Shown one piece after another: positions 24,849 to 33,028 of a DNA stretch of 64,000 nt; the stretch's first letter is position 1, and every line of letters begins with the position of its first letter. Made by a program: the position numbers and the translations under genes. The notes under the pieces were generated by a model that made no database searches, was not told where the DNA came from, and was given only the letters and a program-made list of their open reading frames with translations. The DNA lies in assembly GCA_012719445.1 (NCBI GenBank), contig JAAYAH010000281.1:1-64000 (forward strand), read 5' to 3'. Source of the DNA: Actinomycetales bacterium (GTDB taxonomy: Bacteria; Actinomycetota; Actinomycetes; Actinomycetales; Kineosporiaceae).

Positions 24849-25223
24849 ATGAAGCTCAAGGTGACCGTCAACGGGGCCGCCTACGACGTCGAGGTCGACG
24901 TCGAGGAGGAGCCGCCCCCGACCCTCGGCGGGTTCTACCTGCAGGCTGCGGCGCCGGTGTCGGCCGCGGCCCCGCCGATGCCGACGCAGGCCCGGAACCC
25001 TGCCGACGAGGGCAAGGCGCTCCGCGCCGCGATCTCCGGGACGGTGACCCGGGTCGTGGTCGCCGCGGGGCAGGCGGTGGAGGCGGGGGAGACCCTGCTC
25101 GTCCTCGAGGCGATGAAGATGGAGACCGAGATCACCGCTCCGGCGGCAGGGACGGTGGCCGCGGTCGCCGTCTCCCCCGGGGAGGCCGTCACCGGCGGCC
25201 AGGTGCTCATCGAGTGGGAGTGA
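24849..25223 (+). CDS. Biotin carboxyl carrier 1.3S subunit of transcarboxylase
   Basis: 124 residues, close in length and pattern to the propionibacterial 1.3S protein. It begins MKLKVTVNGAAYDVEVDVEE, has an Ala/Pro linker (about 35-50) and ends in a biotinyl domain with LVLEAMKMETEI, where Lys90 carries biotin. It shuttles the carboxyl group between the 12S and 5S sites. AAGGA lies about five bases before the ATG at 24849, so this start is preferred over the ATG at 24843. A biotin ligase would be needed from elsewhere. Confidence 0.93.
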   Translation: MKLKVTVNGAAYDVEVDVEEEPPPTLGGFYLQAAAPVSAAAPPMPTQARNPADEGKALRAAISGTVTRVVVAAGQAVEAGETLLVLEAMKMETEITAPAAGTVAAVAVSPGEAVTGGQVLIEWE

Positions 25224-25259
25224 GCGCTCCGGCCCGCTCCGAAGGGGAGTGAGCGCTCC
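25216..25259. repeat. 15-bp direct repeat with GAGCGCTC palindromes at the 1.3S stop
   Basis: GGGAGTGAGCGCTCC occurs at 25216-25230, containing the 1.3S stop codon at 25221-25223, and again at 25245-25259. Each copy contains the palindrome GAGCGCTC and can fold as a short hairpin (GGAG/CTCC arms), so it may be a weak terminator, a pair of regulator sites for the lipoprotein gene, or both. Confidence 0.75.
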
Positions 25260-25347
25260 CGTCGGCAGCCTCCGGACCGGGCGGCTCCCCGGCCGGCAGT
25301 AGCATGGGCGTTCCGAGCCGGCGGCGGCCGTCTCACTGGGGGTAGGG

Positions 25348-26631
25348 ATGGCGATGATGCAGCGACCGGACGGCGTTTCGGCCCCCGCGGCGACGCGCCG
25401 GGCTCTCCACCGGAGGCACAGGACCCTGGTCCTCCTCCTCGGCACGGTCCTGGCGACGGCGGGGTGTGGGCTCCTCGGCGGCGAGGACCCGGAGGACGCC
25501 GCGTCGCTGGCGGTCCCGACGGAGATGGCGGAGAGCCCCACGACCACCACCGCGACGCCGAGCACCACCTCGACCACCGCGACACCGCGGGGGCCGGCGT
25601 CCTGGCGGCGCAGCTTCCGGCGGGTCGCCAGGATCACCGGCGACATCAGCCCCAAGTCCGTCGTCGCCTCACCGGACGGCTACGTCACGGCGCAGAACAT
25701 GATGTACCGCCACACCGTCACGGTCTACGACGGTGACCACGAGCTGGTGCGCACCATTCCGGACCGGGTGGTGCCCTCGAGGTTCGGCTACTCGACGTGG
25801 CGGACCGTGGTCAGGGGCGCTCCCGTCGAGGCGTCGTTCAGCCCGGACGGCGAGAGCCTGTGGGTGTCCAACTACTCCATGTACGGCAAGGGCTTCGGGC
25901 CGGAGGGGTCGGACAGCTGCACCCCGCAGTCCGGCTACGACCGGTCCTTCGTGTACCGGATCTCGACGAGCACCTGGCGGATCGAGGACATCGTCCTCGT
26001 CGGGTCGGTGCCCAAGTACGTGCAGACCAGCCCGGACGGACGGTACGTCCTGGTGACGAACTGGTGCACCTGGGACCTCTCGATCGTTGACGCCGAGCGG
26101 TCGAGGCTGGTCGCCAAGGTCCAGTTGGGCCGCTACCCGCGGGGGATCGCGATCTCGCCGGACAGCTCCCGCGCCTACGTCGCGGTGATGGGCTCCTCCG
26201 ACGTCGCGGTCGTCGACATCCCGGGGGCGGTCGCCCGGAAGGGCAGGAGCCAGGTGCTGTCGTGGTTCCGCGGGGTCGGTGCCGGGCCGCGCCACCTCAA
26301 CCTGTCCCCGAACGGCCGGTACCTCTACGCCACCCTCAACGCCGCCGGGCAGGTCGCGAAGATCGACGCTCGTACCGGGCGGGTCCTGGCCAGGGTGAGC
26401 ACGGGCCGGCAGCCCCGGTCGTCCGTGCTGAGTCCGGATGGGACGGCGCTGTTCGTCGTGAACTACGAGTCCGACACGGTGACCCGGCTGCGGACGAAGG
26501 ACATGGCCAGGATGGGCACCGTGAAGACCGACCACCACCCGATCGGGATCACCTACTCCCCGGCGAACGAGGAGATCTGGGTGGCCGCCTACGTCGGCAG
26601 CATCACCGTCTTCAAGGATCAGGCCGCGTAG
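25348..26631 (+). CDS. YVTN/YncE-like beta-propeller lipoprotein
   Basis: 427 residues. A long basic start precedes a hydrophobic core and the lipobox LATAGC with Cys40. A Thr-rich linker follows (about 65-85, TTTTATPSTTSTT), then a seven-bladed propeller of about 330 residues. Blades carry the SPDGRY/SPDSSRAYV signature (SFSPDGESLWVSNY, TSPDGRYVLVTNW, AISPDSSRAYVAV, LSPNGRYLYATLN, LSPDGTALFVVNY, YSPANEEIWVAAY). Such proteins bind ligands or partners at the cell surface; no enzyme motif is seen. It starts 125 bases after the transcarboxylase operon, behind the GAGCGCTC repeats. The function in this organism is unknown. Confidence 0.85.
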   Translation: MAMMQRPDGVSAPAATRRALHRRHRTLVLLLGTVLATAGCGLLGGEDPEDAASLAVPTEMAESPTTTTATPSTTSTTATPRGPASWRRSFRRVARITGDISPKSVVASPDGYVTAQNMMYRHTVTVYDGDHELVRTIPDRVVPSRFGYSTWRTVVRGAPVEASFSPDGESLWVSNYSMYGKGFGPEGSDSCTPQSGYDRSFVYRISTSTWRIEDIVLVGSVPKYVQTSPDGRYVLVTNWCTWDLSIVDAERSRLVAKVQLGRYPRGIAISPDSSRAYVAVMGSSDVAVVDIPGAVARKGRSQVLSWFRGVGAGPRHLNLSPNGRYLYATLNAAGQVAKIDARTGRVLARVSTGRQPRSSVLSPDGTALFVVNYESDTVTRLRTKDMARMGTVKTDHHPIGITYSPANEEIWVAAYVGSITVFKDQAA

Positions 26632-26686
26632 TCTTGCCCTGCCGCCGGTGGGCGGTGCCGGACAGGGACGGGTCGAGAGGACCAGG

Positions 26687-27337
26687 GTGGGGCCAGTGCT
26701 CAGCGGCCAGGGGACGGGTCGCACCGAGGCCGTCGACCGCGTCCTCACCGTCCCCAACGTGTTGAGCCTGCTCAGGCTGCTCCTGGTGCCCCTGTTCGGC
26801 TGGCTCATCGTCACGCGGAGGGACGGCGCGGCCGTCGCCGTGCTGGCGGGCAGCGGCTTCACCGACTGGCTGGACGGCACCATCGCCCGGCGCTGGGGAC
26901 AGGTCTCCCGGCTCGGGCAGCTCCTCGACCCTCTCGTCGACCGGCTCTACATTCTGGCGACCCTGCTCGGCCTGACCTACCGGGGCGTGCTGCCGGTGTG
27001 GCTGCTGGCCGTGCTGGTGCTCCGGGACGTCTGCATCGCGCTCACCCTGCCGGTGCTCAGGAGGTACGGGTACGCACCGCTGCCGGTGCACTACGTCGGC
27101 AAGGCCGCGACCTTCAACCTGCTCTGCGCCTTCCCGCTGCTGCTGCTCGGGGACGGGGCCGGCACCGCAGCCGAGCTCACCGGGGCCGTGGGGTGGGCGT
27201 TCGCCTGGTGGGGGACCGTTCTGTACTGGTATGCCGGGTTGCTCTACCTGGGTCAGACCGTCTCTCTCGTCCGCGCGGCCCGCGCCGAGGGGGACGGACC
27301 GGGGGCGGGGGCCGACGCGTCCGGGGGAAACGGGTGA
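26687..27337 (+). CDS. CDP-alcohol phosphatidyltransferase (PgsA2-like)
   Basis: 216 residues with about five membrane helices. The full catalytic signature D-x2-DG-x2-AR-x8-G-x3-D-x3-D is at Asp60, Asp63-Gly64, Ala67-Arg68, Gly77, Asp81 and Asp85 (DWLDGTIARRW...GQLLDPLVDR). Such enzymes join a CDP-activated lipid to glycerol phosphate or another alcohol; the position matches Rv1822 (pgsA2), whose product is not settled, so phosphatidylglycerophosphate or cardiolipin synthesis are both possible. The GTG at 26687 has GAGAGGA five bases upstream. The stop overlaps the next gene by GTGA. Confidence 0.88.
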   Translation: MGPVLSGQGTGRTEAVDRVLTVPNVLSLLRLLLVPLFGWLIVTRRDGAAVAVLAGSGFTDWLDGTIARRWGQVSRLGQLLDPLVDRLYILATLLGLTYRGVLPVWLLAVLVLRDVCIALTLPVLRRYGYAPLPVHYVGKAATFNLLCAFPLLLLGDGAGTAAELTGAVGWAFAWWGTVLYWYAGLLYLGQTVSLVRAARAEGDGPGAGADASGGNG

Positions 27338-28383
27338 GCAGCGGGGAGTGTGGTGGTCGACGTGCCACTATTGGCGAAGTGGCCCCTGGTACGACTGCTC
27401 CGGACCGGAACGGGCGCCCGGTGACGGGCGGCGTCCCGCGGCGGGTCGACGCCTCGAAGCTCCTCTACGAGGTGATGAGGCATCCCCTGGACCCCGGGTA
27501 CGAGCTGGCGGCTCGCGACCGTGACCGCGACCCGGACCGGCGGCGGCCGCTGTCCCGCGGAGTGGTCACCATGGTGCTCGCCGTCTTCCTGGCCTTCGTC
27601 ACCGTCTCGGCGGTGCGGGACCTGCGCGCGCCCGAGCCGGAGACCCTGCGGTTGCGCCGCAGCCTCGAACAGCAGATCGAGGAGCGGACCAGGGTGGTCA
27701 AGGAGCGCCAGGAGGCCAACGCGACGCTGCACCAGGCGATCGCCTACCGGCAGGACGAGGAGCTGACCCAGCGGGGGGCCGCGGAGCTGGCGACCCGGAT
27801 GGAACGGCTGAGCGTCGCCTCGGGGGAGCTGCCCGTCCACGGTCCTGGGGTCGAGCTGACCCTCTACGACGCGGAGTCGGAGGGCGGGGACTCCGTCGGC
27901 GGCCTCCGGGACGACCCCGCGAGCATCGAGGGGAAGGTCGTCGACCGGGACCTCCAGGTGGTCGTCAACGGGATGTGGGTCGCCGGTGCGGAGGCCGTCT
28001 CGGTGAACGGGCAGCGGCTCACGGCGCTCTCCGCGATCCGCGGCGCAGGCCAGGCCATCCTCGTGGACTACCGGCCGCTGGTCCCGCCCTACGTCATCCG
28101 GGCGATCGGCGATCCGGCCCAGCTCCAGGCGGGATTCGCCGCGGATCTCGCCGGTTCCTACATCCAGACCCTGCGCAACAACTACGGGATCACCTCGACG
28201 ATGGACGTCAAGGACACGCTGACCGTTCCCGGTGCCGGGGAGTTCTCCCTGCACTGGGCACAGCCGGAGCATCCCCAGGAGACCGGGTACCCGTTCGCCC
28301 GTCCCGGGGCCGACGGCAGGGGTACCGCAGCGACGCCCCTGCACAAGACGCACAGCACTACCGACACGGAGGTGTCACCGTGA
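27334..28383 (+). CDS. DUF881 family membrane-anchored protein (first copy)
   Basis: 349 residues. A cytoplasmic basic segment (DRDRDPDRRRPLSRG) leads to one membrane helix (about 80-98, VVTMVLAVFLAFVTVSAV). Next is a coiled coil (LRRSLEQQIEERTRVVKERQE) and the extracellular DUF881 domain with GPGVELTLYDAE, VVDRDLQVVVNGMWVAGAEA and PYVIRAIGDPAQLQAGF. The family is near-universal in Gram-positive bacteria, paired with the sbp gene, and resembles sporulation or cell-envelope proteins; its role is not established. GTG 27334 overlaps the pgsA-like stop; a GTG at 27379 is possible but has no ribosome site. It matches the place of Rv1823. Confidence 0.85.
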   Translation: MSSGECGGRRATIGEVAPGTTAPDRNGRPVTGGVPRRVDASKLLYEVMRHPLDPGYELAARDRDRDPDRRRPLSRGVVTMVLAVFLAFVTVSAVRDLRAPEPETLRLRRSLEQQIEERTRVVKERQEANATLHQAIAYRQDEELTQRGAAELATRMERLSVASGELPVHGPGVELTLYDAESEGGDSVGGLRDDPASIEGKVVDRDLQVVVNGMWVAGAEAVSVNGQRLTALSAIRGAGQAILVDYRPLVPPYVIRAIGDPAQLQAGFAADLAGSYIQTLRNNYGITSTMDVKDTLTVPGAGEFSLHWAQPEHPQETGYPFARPGADGRGTAATPLHKTHSTTDTEVSP

Positions 28384-28712
28384 TCGCCGTCCTCGGGCTG
28401 ATCCTCGGCATCGGAGCTGGACTGGTCTTCGAACCGACGGTTCCGATCTGGTTGCAGCCGTACCTGCCCATCGCGGTCGTCGCGGCCCTCGACGCCGTCT
28501 TCGGGGCGCTCCGGGCGGTGCTGGACGGTGTGTTCGACGATCGCGTGTTCACGGTCTCCTTCCTGTCCAACGTCGTCGTCGCCGCCCTGATCGTCTACCT
28601 GGGTGACCAGATGGGCGTGGGGTCCCAGCTCTCGACGGCCGTGGTGGTGGTCCTGGGGGTCCGCATCTTCTCCAACGCCGCCGCGATTCGCCGGCACCTC
28701 CTCGGAGCCTGA
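28380..28712 (+). CDS. sbp: Small basic protein (DUF1290)
   Basis: 110 residues, almost all membrane: helices at about 2-17, 25-45, 55-73 and 82-97. The family core is FEPTVPIWLQPYLPIAVVAA, followed by LDAVFGALRA and FLSNVVVAALIVYLGDQMGV. The GTG start overlaps the upstream stop by four bases. It corresponds to Rv1824 and is always found between or beside DUF881 genes; a joint membrane complex is likely but unproved. Confidence 0.9.
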   Translation: MIAVLGLILGIGAGLVFEPTVPIWLQPYLPIAVVAALDAVFGALRAVLDGVFDDRVFTVSFLSNVVVAALIVYLGDQMGVGSQLSTAVVVVLGVRIFSNAAAIRRHLLGA

Positions 28713-28713
28713 G

Positions 28714-30468
28714 ATGGCGACGGCGGACAGGTCAGGAACGGCAGGCCCGGCTCCGGACGAGCCGGAGGGCACCGACAGCCAGCCCCGGTCGACCGGGGGG
28801 TCGGCGCCGGCTCCCGAGGTCCCCGCCTCGTCCGGCGAGGACGAGCTCTCGGCCTCGGTCGAGGAGGAGCCCACCGGTGCTCCCGAGGCCCAGGGCAGGG
28901 ACCACGACCAGGACCAGGACGACGGTGCCTCCGCCGGTGGAGGCTCAGGGGACGACGTCCAGGACGAGGCCGTCCCCGAGGGCGCCGCCCCCGGGAGCGA
29001 TGCCGACTCCGACGACTCCGACGACTCGGGGGACCTCGGTGACGACGGAGCGCCCGGCGGCGCCACGGACACCGCCGAGGTCGGCGACGGCAACCCCGTC
29101 GACGACGGGAGCGACGCGGATGCCGGAGGTGCCCTCGACGAGCCGCCCCCCGACGACATCGGCCGGTCGACCGCCGGTCGTGCCGCGGCCGAGGGCGAGG
29201 CTGCCGAGAACGACGTCGAAGCCGACGCCGGTGACGACGAGGCCGAGGCGGCGCCGGTCGGGGACGGCGGTCAGGAGCCCTCGGGCAGCGGTGGTCGCGG
29301 CGAGCGCGAGGGAACCGCCCCGGCCGAGGCCGAGCTCGACGAGGGCGGCCCGGCCGGCGTCCCGTCCCCGGACCCCGGCGAGGACGCGGACGGCTCCCTC
29401 CCGGGCCACCCGGGGGACGACGACCGGGCCCCCGAGCCCAGGGTCCTCGCGCCGGGGCGCCACCGTCCCGGCAGGGTCGCGCCGCCGCCCCGGTATCCCG
29501 GTCCGGCGGGAGCGGGTGGGCTCGACGCCGCGGCCGGGCTGCGGCCGGCGGATCCGCGGACGGCACAGGGCAGGCAGGCCCGCCCCCACCGTCCGGTCTC
29601 CCCGGAGGGTGTCGGCGTCCCGCCGCCGCCGAGGTTCGCCCGGCCATCGCAGGAGCCGGGCCAGGACCGCAGGGTCGGCCCCGAGCCCGGCACGGCACCG
29701 GGGACTCCGGTCACGGGTCCCGCGGTCCCACCGGTTGCGCCCAGCGCCAGGAGGCGGCTCCTCGCCGGGATGAAGCCCCGGGCCACCAGGGGCCAGCTCC
29801 TCGGCGGGCTGCTGTGCATGGTGCTGGGCTTCGCTCTCGTCGTGCAGGCCCGCTCCACCCAGGAGCAGGGGCTGTCCTCGCTGCGACAGGCGGATCTGGT
29901 GCGGATCCTCGCCGGGCTCACCGATGAGGCCACCCGGCTGGAGGAGGAGGCCAGGTCGCTCCAGTCCACCTACGACGAGCTCCGGTCCGGATCGGGGACC
30001 TCGGAGGCGGCCGAGGAGGCCGCACGGGAGCGGCTGGAGGTTCTCGGCATCCTCACCGGGACCGAGCCCGCCGTCGGACCGGGGATCGTGCTGGAGATCT
30101 CCGACCCGGAGGAGGCCGTCGGCGCGGCGGAGCTGCTCGACACCCTCCAGGAGCTGCGGGATGCCGGGGCGGAGGCGATCCAGATCGGTGGCACCCGGAT
30201 CGTGGCGAGCACGTCCTTCGTGCGGAACATGGACGAGCCCGGGATCCGGGTCGACGGTAAGCTCCTTCGCCAGCCCTACGTGTTCAAGGTCATCGGTGAT
30301 CCGCAGACCCTGGCGACGGCGCTGGACATCCCCGGAGGGGCGCTGGAGGTGCTGCGTCAGCAGGGGGGCGAGGGCAGGGTGAGTCAGAGCCAGACCGTCG
30401 AGGTGTCCGCCGTCCGGGACGTCCCGGCGGCCCGGTACGCCCAGCCGGCACCCGCGGCGACACCCTGA
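28714..30468 (+). CDS. DUF881 protein with a ~350-residue disordered acidic/proline-rich N terminus
   Basis: 584 residues, more than twice the usual DUF881 length. Residues about 15-235 are low-complexity and strongly acidic (runs such as DADSDDSDDSGDLGDDGAPG). Residues about 240-352 turn basic and Pro-rich (APGRHRPGRVAPPPRYPGPA). One membrane helix follows (about 361-379, LLGGLLCMVLGFALVVQA), then a coiled coil and a complete DUF881 domain (GPGIVLEISDPEE, GTRIVASTSFVRNMD, PYVFKVIGDPQTLATAL). The tail should lie in the cytoplasm. The ATG is one base after the sbp stop, and codon use stays GC-rich throughout the tail, so it is not a misread frame. It matches Rv1825 by position. The tail may bind a positively charged partner or form a condensate; its function is unknown. 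Confidence 0.85.
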   Translation: MATADRSGTAGPAPDEPEGTDSQPRSTGGSAPAPEVPASSGEDELSASVEEEPTGAPEAQGRDHDQDQDDGASAGGGSGDDVQDEAVPEGAAPGSDADSDDSDDSGDLGDDGAPGGATDTAEVGDGNPVDDGSDADAGGALDEPPPDDIGRSTAGRAAAEGEAAENDVEADAGDDEAEAAPVGDGGQEPSGSGGRGEREGTAPAEAELDEGGPAGVPSPDPGEDADGSLPGHPGDDDRAPEPRVLAPGRHRPGRVAPPPRYPGPAGAGGLDAAAGLRPADPRTAQGRQARPHRPVSPEGVGVPPPPRFARPSQEPGQDRRVGPEPGTAPGTPVTGPAVPPVAPSARRRLLAGMKPRATRGQLLGGLLCMVLGFALVVQARSTQEQGLSSLRQADLVRILAGLTDEATRLEEEARSLQSTYDELRSGSGTSEAAEEAARERLEVLGILTGTEPAVGPGIVLEISDPEEAVGAAELLDTLQELRDAGAEAIQIGGTRIVASTSFVRNMDEPGIRVDGKLLRQPYVFKVIGDPQTLATALDIPGGALEVLRQQGGEGRVSQSQTVEVSAVRDVPAARYAQPAPAATP

Positions 30469-30524
30469 GCGTCCGCGGCGACCTCCTGGGCACGGCGGGG
30501 CGACCCGGCGGACAGGCCACCGGC

Positions 30525-30545
30525 TGACCGGTCCGTCACCGGTCA
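30525..30545. promoter_or_regulatory. Inverted repeat before gcvH
   Basis: TGACCGGT (30525-30532) and ACCGGTCA (30538-30545) flank five bases, 16 bases before the gcvH start. It could be an operator or a leader hairpin occluding translation; no glycine riboswitch motif was seen. Confidence 0.35.
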
Positions 30546-30561
30546 CGACGACAGGAGCACC

Positions 30562-30948
30562 ATGGCAGAGATCGCTGTCCCGGGGGACCTGCACTACACC
30601 CGGGACCACGAGTGGGTCCGGGTCGAGGGCGACCTGGTGCGGATGGGGATCACGGACTTCGCGCAGGACGCGCTGGGGGATGTCGTCTACGTCAACCTCC
30701 CCGCGCCGGGCTCGCGGGTCTCGGCGGGCACGGCATGCGGCGAGGTGGAGTCGACGAAGAGCGTCAGCGACGTCTTCGCCCCTCTCGACGGCACGGTCGT
30801 GGAGACCAATCCGCAGCTCGGCACCGCCCCCGAACTGGTGAACAGCGACGCCTACGGCCAGGGGTGGATGATCCTGCTCCGTCCCGACGCGCCCGCCGCG
30901 GTCGAGGGGCTGATCGACGCCGACGGGTACCGTGCCATGCTGGGGTGA
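30562..30948 (+). CDS. gcvH: Glycine cleavage system H protein
   Basis: 128 residues, full length. The lipoyl domain signature GEVESTKSVSDVFAP places the lipoyl group on Lys66. The H protein carries the aminomethyl group from the P protein to the T and L proteins. An ACAGGAG ribosome site precedes the ATG. The P protein gene (gcvP) is 4 kb downstream on the same strand; gcvT is not in the window. It corresponds to Rv1826. Confidence 0.95.
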   Translation: MAEIAVPGDLHYTRDHEWVRVEGDLVRMGITDFAQDALGDVVYVNLPAPGSRVSAGTACGEVESTKSVSDVFAPLDGTVVETNPQLGTAPELVNSDAYGQGWMILLRPDAPAAVEGLIDADGYRAMLG

Positions 30949-31015
30949 CGGACCGGGGAGGGGTCGTCCGGGGCAGGAGACCGAACGGATCGGTGCATCC
31001 GGCCGAACCGGACTG

Positions 31016-31043
31016 CCCTCGACCTGGTGTCGAGGGTTAGGCT
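31016..31043 (+). promoter_or_regulatory. Candidate garA promoter with an inverted repeat upstream of the -10
   Basis: CCCTCGAC (31016-31023) and GTCGAGGG (31029-31036) form an 8-base inverted repeat directly next to TAGGCT (31038-31043), a plausible -10. A protein bound there would sit on the -35/spacer region, as MerR-type activators do. The leader to the garA ATG would be about 60 bases. Confidence 0.4.
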
Positions 31044-31110
31044 TGGTCACTCAGGGCGCCCGGATCGTTCCGGACGCGAGACACGGGGATGCGGGTTACG
31101 AGGAGGCGAC

Positions 31111-31596
31111 ATGTCGGTTCCCCCGCCGGGGGTCGGCCCAGGGCCGGGCGAGGACGCTCCACAGCAGGCGCGGACGCCGGGAGCCGTCGACACCACGCTG
31201 TCGTTCGGCGCCATTCCTCCGGTCGAGGCCGCCGAGCCGACGGAAGCGAGGATGACGGCTGCCGACGAGGGAGCCGTCCATGCCCTGCCCGCCGGGTCAG
31301 CCCTGCTCATCGTCCAGCGGGGCCCCAACGCCGGTGCCCGGTTCCTGCTCGACTCCGGGCGCACCACGGCCGGCCGCCGGCCGGACAGCGACATTTTCCT
31401 CGACGACGTGACCGTCTCGCGGCGGCACGCGGAGTTCCTCTACCGGGACGGCAAGTTCGTCGTCCGGGACGTCGGGAGCCTCAACGGCACCTACGTCCGA
31501 CGGGACCGGATCGAGGAAGCGGTCCTGGCCGACGGTGACGAGGTACAGATCGGCAAGTACCGGCTGGTCTTCCACCCCAGCCCTCGGGACGTGTGA
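31111..31596 (+). CDS. garA: FHA-domain signalling protein, GarA/OdhI type
   Basis: 161 residues. A flexible N terminus contains the adjacent threonines Thr28-Thr29 in VDTTLSFGAIP, the place where GarA is phosphorylated by Ser/Thr kinases such as PknB or PknG. The FHA domain (about 70-150) has GRRPDSDIFLDDVTVSRRHAEF and SLNGTYVRRDR. In the known family the unphosphorylated protein inhibits 2-oxoglutarate dehydrogenase and glutamate dehydrogenase, setting carbon/nitrogen flow. The N-terminal ETTS motif of mycobacteria is here VDTTLS. A GGAGG site precedes the ATG. It corresponds to Rv1827. Confidence 0.9.
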   Translation: MSVPPPGVGPGPGEDAPQQARTPGAVDTTLSFGAIPPVEAAEPTEARMTAADEGAVHALPAGSALLIVQRGPNAGARFLLDSGRTTAGRRPDSDIFLDDVTVSRRHAEFLYRDGKFVVRDVGSLNGTYVRRDRIEEAVLADGDEVQIGKYRLVFHPSPRDV

Positions 31597-31621
31597 ACCG
31601 GGACGAGGCGGTGAAAGCGCC

Positions 31622-32362
31622 GTGGTGAACGCGGCGATCGGTCGTCGGGGGGGCTCCGACGCGACGATGAACATCGGCGAGGTGCTCGCCGCGTTGCGCC
31701 CGGAGTTCCCGGACATCTCGATCTCGAAGATCCGCTTTCTCGAGGAGCGCGGGCTCGTCGATCCGGAGCGGACTCCCTCGGGCTACCGCAAGTTCTCCCA
31801 CGCCGATGTCGAGCGGCTGCGGTTCGTGCTCAGCCGTCAGCGGGACCACTACCTCCCGCTCCGGGTGATCCGCGAGTACCTCGACGCCCTGGACCAGGGG
31901 CTCGACCCGGAGCCGCTCCCCGGCGGCCCCCTGCGCGGTCCCCGGCTGGTCACGGATCCGCCCGAGGACGACCGGCCCGGCGCCGCGGCGGACGTCCCGT
32001 TGCAGCGGGACGAGGTCCTCGCCCGTTCCGGGGCCGACACCGAACTGCTCACCGAGCTGGAGTCCTACGGTCTCGTGGCACCGCGGCCGGGCACCGGGCA
32101 CTACGGGGAGGAGGCGGTCGCCGTGGCGGAGGCGGCGGTCGGCCTCGCGGCGTTCGGGGTGGGACCGCGTCACCTCAGGGCGTTCCGCTCGGCGGCGGAC
32201 CGGGAGGCGGGCCTGGTGGAGCAGATCGTCGCGCCGCTGCGCCGGCAGCGCGGCACCGAGGCCGCGGCCCGGGCCGAGGAGACCACCCGGGAGGTCGCCG
32301 CACTGTGTGTCCGGCTGCACGCCGCACTGGTCAGGGCGGCCCTGGGGCGTGGGTCCGGCTGA
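31622..32362 (+). CDS. ftsR: MerR-type regulator, FtsR/Rv1828 family
   Basis: 246 residues. The N-terminal winged helix (about 15-90) reads MNIGEVLAALRPEFPDISIS then FLEERGLVDPERTPSGYRKF and DVERLRFVLSRQRDHYLPL, matching the actinobacterial FtsR group that activates ftsZ in corynebacteria. A Pro/Gly-rich linker follows (about 105-140), then a helical C-terminal domain. Two adjacent in-frame GTG codons (31622, 31625) can serve as the start. It may control its own neighbourhood, including the inverted repeat before garA. Confidence 0.85.
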   Translation: MVNAAIGRRGGSDATMNIGEVLAALRPEFPDISISKIRFLEERGLVDPERTPSGYRKFSHADVERLRFVLSRQRDHYLPLRVIREYLDALDQGLDPEPLPGGPLRGPRLVTDPPEDDRPGAAADVPLQRDEVLARSGADTELLTELESYGLVAPRPGTGHYGEEAVAVAEAAVGLAAFGVGPRHLRAFRSAADREAGLVEQIVAPLRRQRGTEAAARAEETTREVAALCVRLHAALVRAALGRGSG

Positions 32363-32427
32363 GGCACCGCCGGGAGCACCGGGGAGACGCCGTCGCGCGG
32401 CGCAGCCCGCGGAGGTACCGTGACAGG

Positions 32428-32907
32428 GTGCGTGAGCTGGATGTGGTCGGCGTAAGGGTGGAGATGCCATCCAACAGCCCCATCGTGCTGCTTCGTGAAC
32501 GAGACGGTGAGCGGTACCTGCCGATCTGGGTCGGCGGCCCCGAGGCCAGTGCCATCGCGTTCGCCCAGCAGGGCGTCGTCCCGCCCCGGCCGATGACCCA
32601 CGACCTCCTCCGCAACCTCATCGAGGCCTTCGGGCGGCGCCTGGAGGAGGTCCGGATCGTCGCGATCCGGGACAGCGTCTTCCACGCCGAACTGGCCTTC
32701 GACGGCGGCCTCACCGTGGAGTCCCGGTCCTCCGACGCCATCGCCCTGGCGTTGCGGGTCGGCTGCCGGATCGTCGGCGCCGAGGAGGTGCTCGAGGCCG
32801 GGGGAGTCGCCGTCCCCAGCGACGACGAGGACGAGGTCGAGAAGTTCCGCGAGTTCCTCGACCAGATCTCCCCGGAGGACTTCGGCGAGGGTCGGCTCCA
32901 GGGCTGA
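32428..32907 (+). CDS. Bifunctional nuclease family protein (DUF151)
   Basis: 159 residues. The compact DUF151 domain has LLRERDGERYLPIWVGGPEA, RPMTHDLLRNLIEAFG and VESRSSDAIALALRV. The family name comes from a plant protein with RNase and DNase activity, but the bacterial role is unsettled. The acidic end (DDEDEVEKFREFLDQISPEDF) is typical of actinobacterial members. It lies between two MerR genes, as Rv1829 does. The GTG at 32428 is used; GGAGG lies rather far upstream (about 12 bases). Confidence 0.88.
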   Translation: MRELDVVGVRVEMPSNSPIVLLRERDGERYLPIWVGGPEASAIAFAQQGVVPPRPMTHDLLRNLIEAFGRRLEEVRIVAIRDSVFHAELAFDGGLTVESRSSDAIALALRVGCRIVGAEEVLEAGGVAVPSDDEDEVEKFREFLDQISPEDFGEGRLQG

Positions 32908-33028
32908 GCAGGGCTCGCGTGGGCGTTCGACCCCGGCTCGGGGTCCGCTCACCGGGGGTGACAGGATCGGCCTCCACCGACGACGCACCAGGCTCCACGA
33001 CACGCCGTCGGCGGTAGGTCAGGTGTCG

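Noticed and set aside
30469-30561. Glycine riboswitch before gcvH
   Set aside because: Only about 90 bases are available, and no conserved aptamer elements are seen; just a short inverted repeat.
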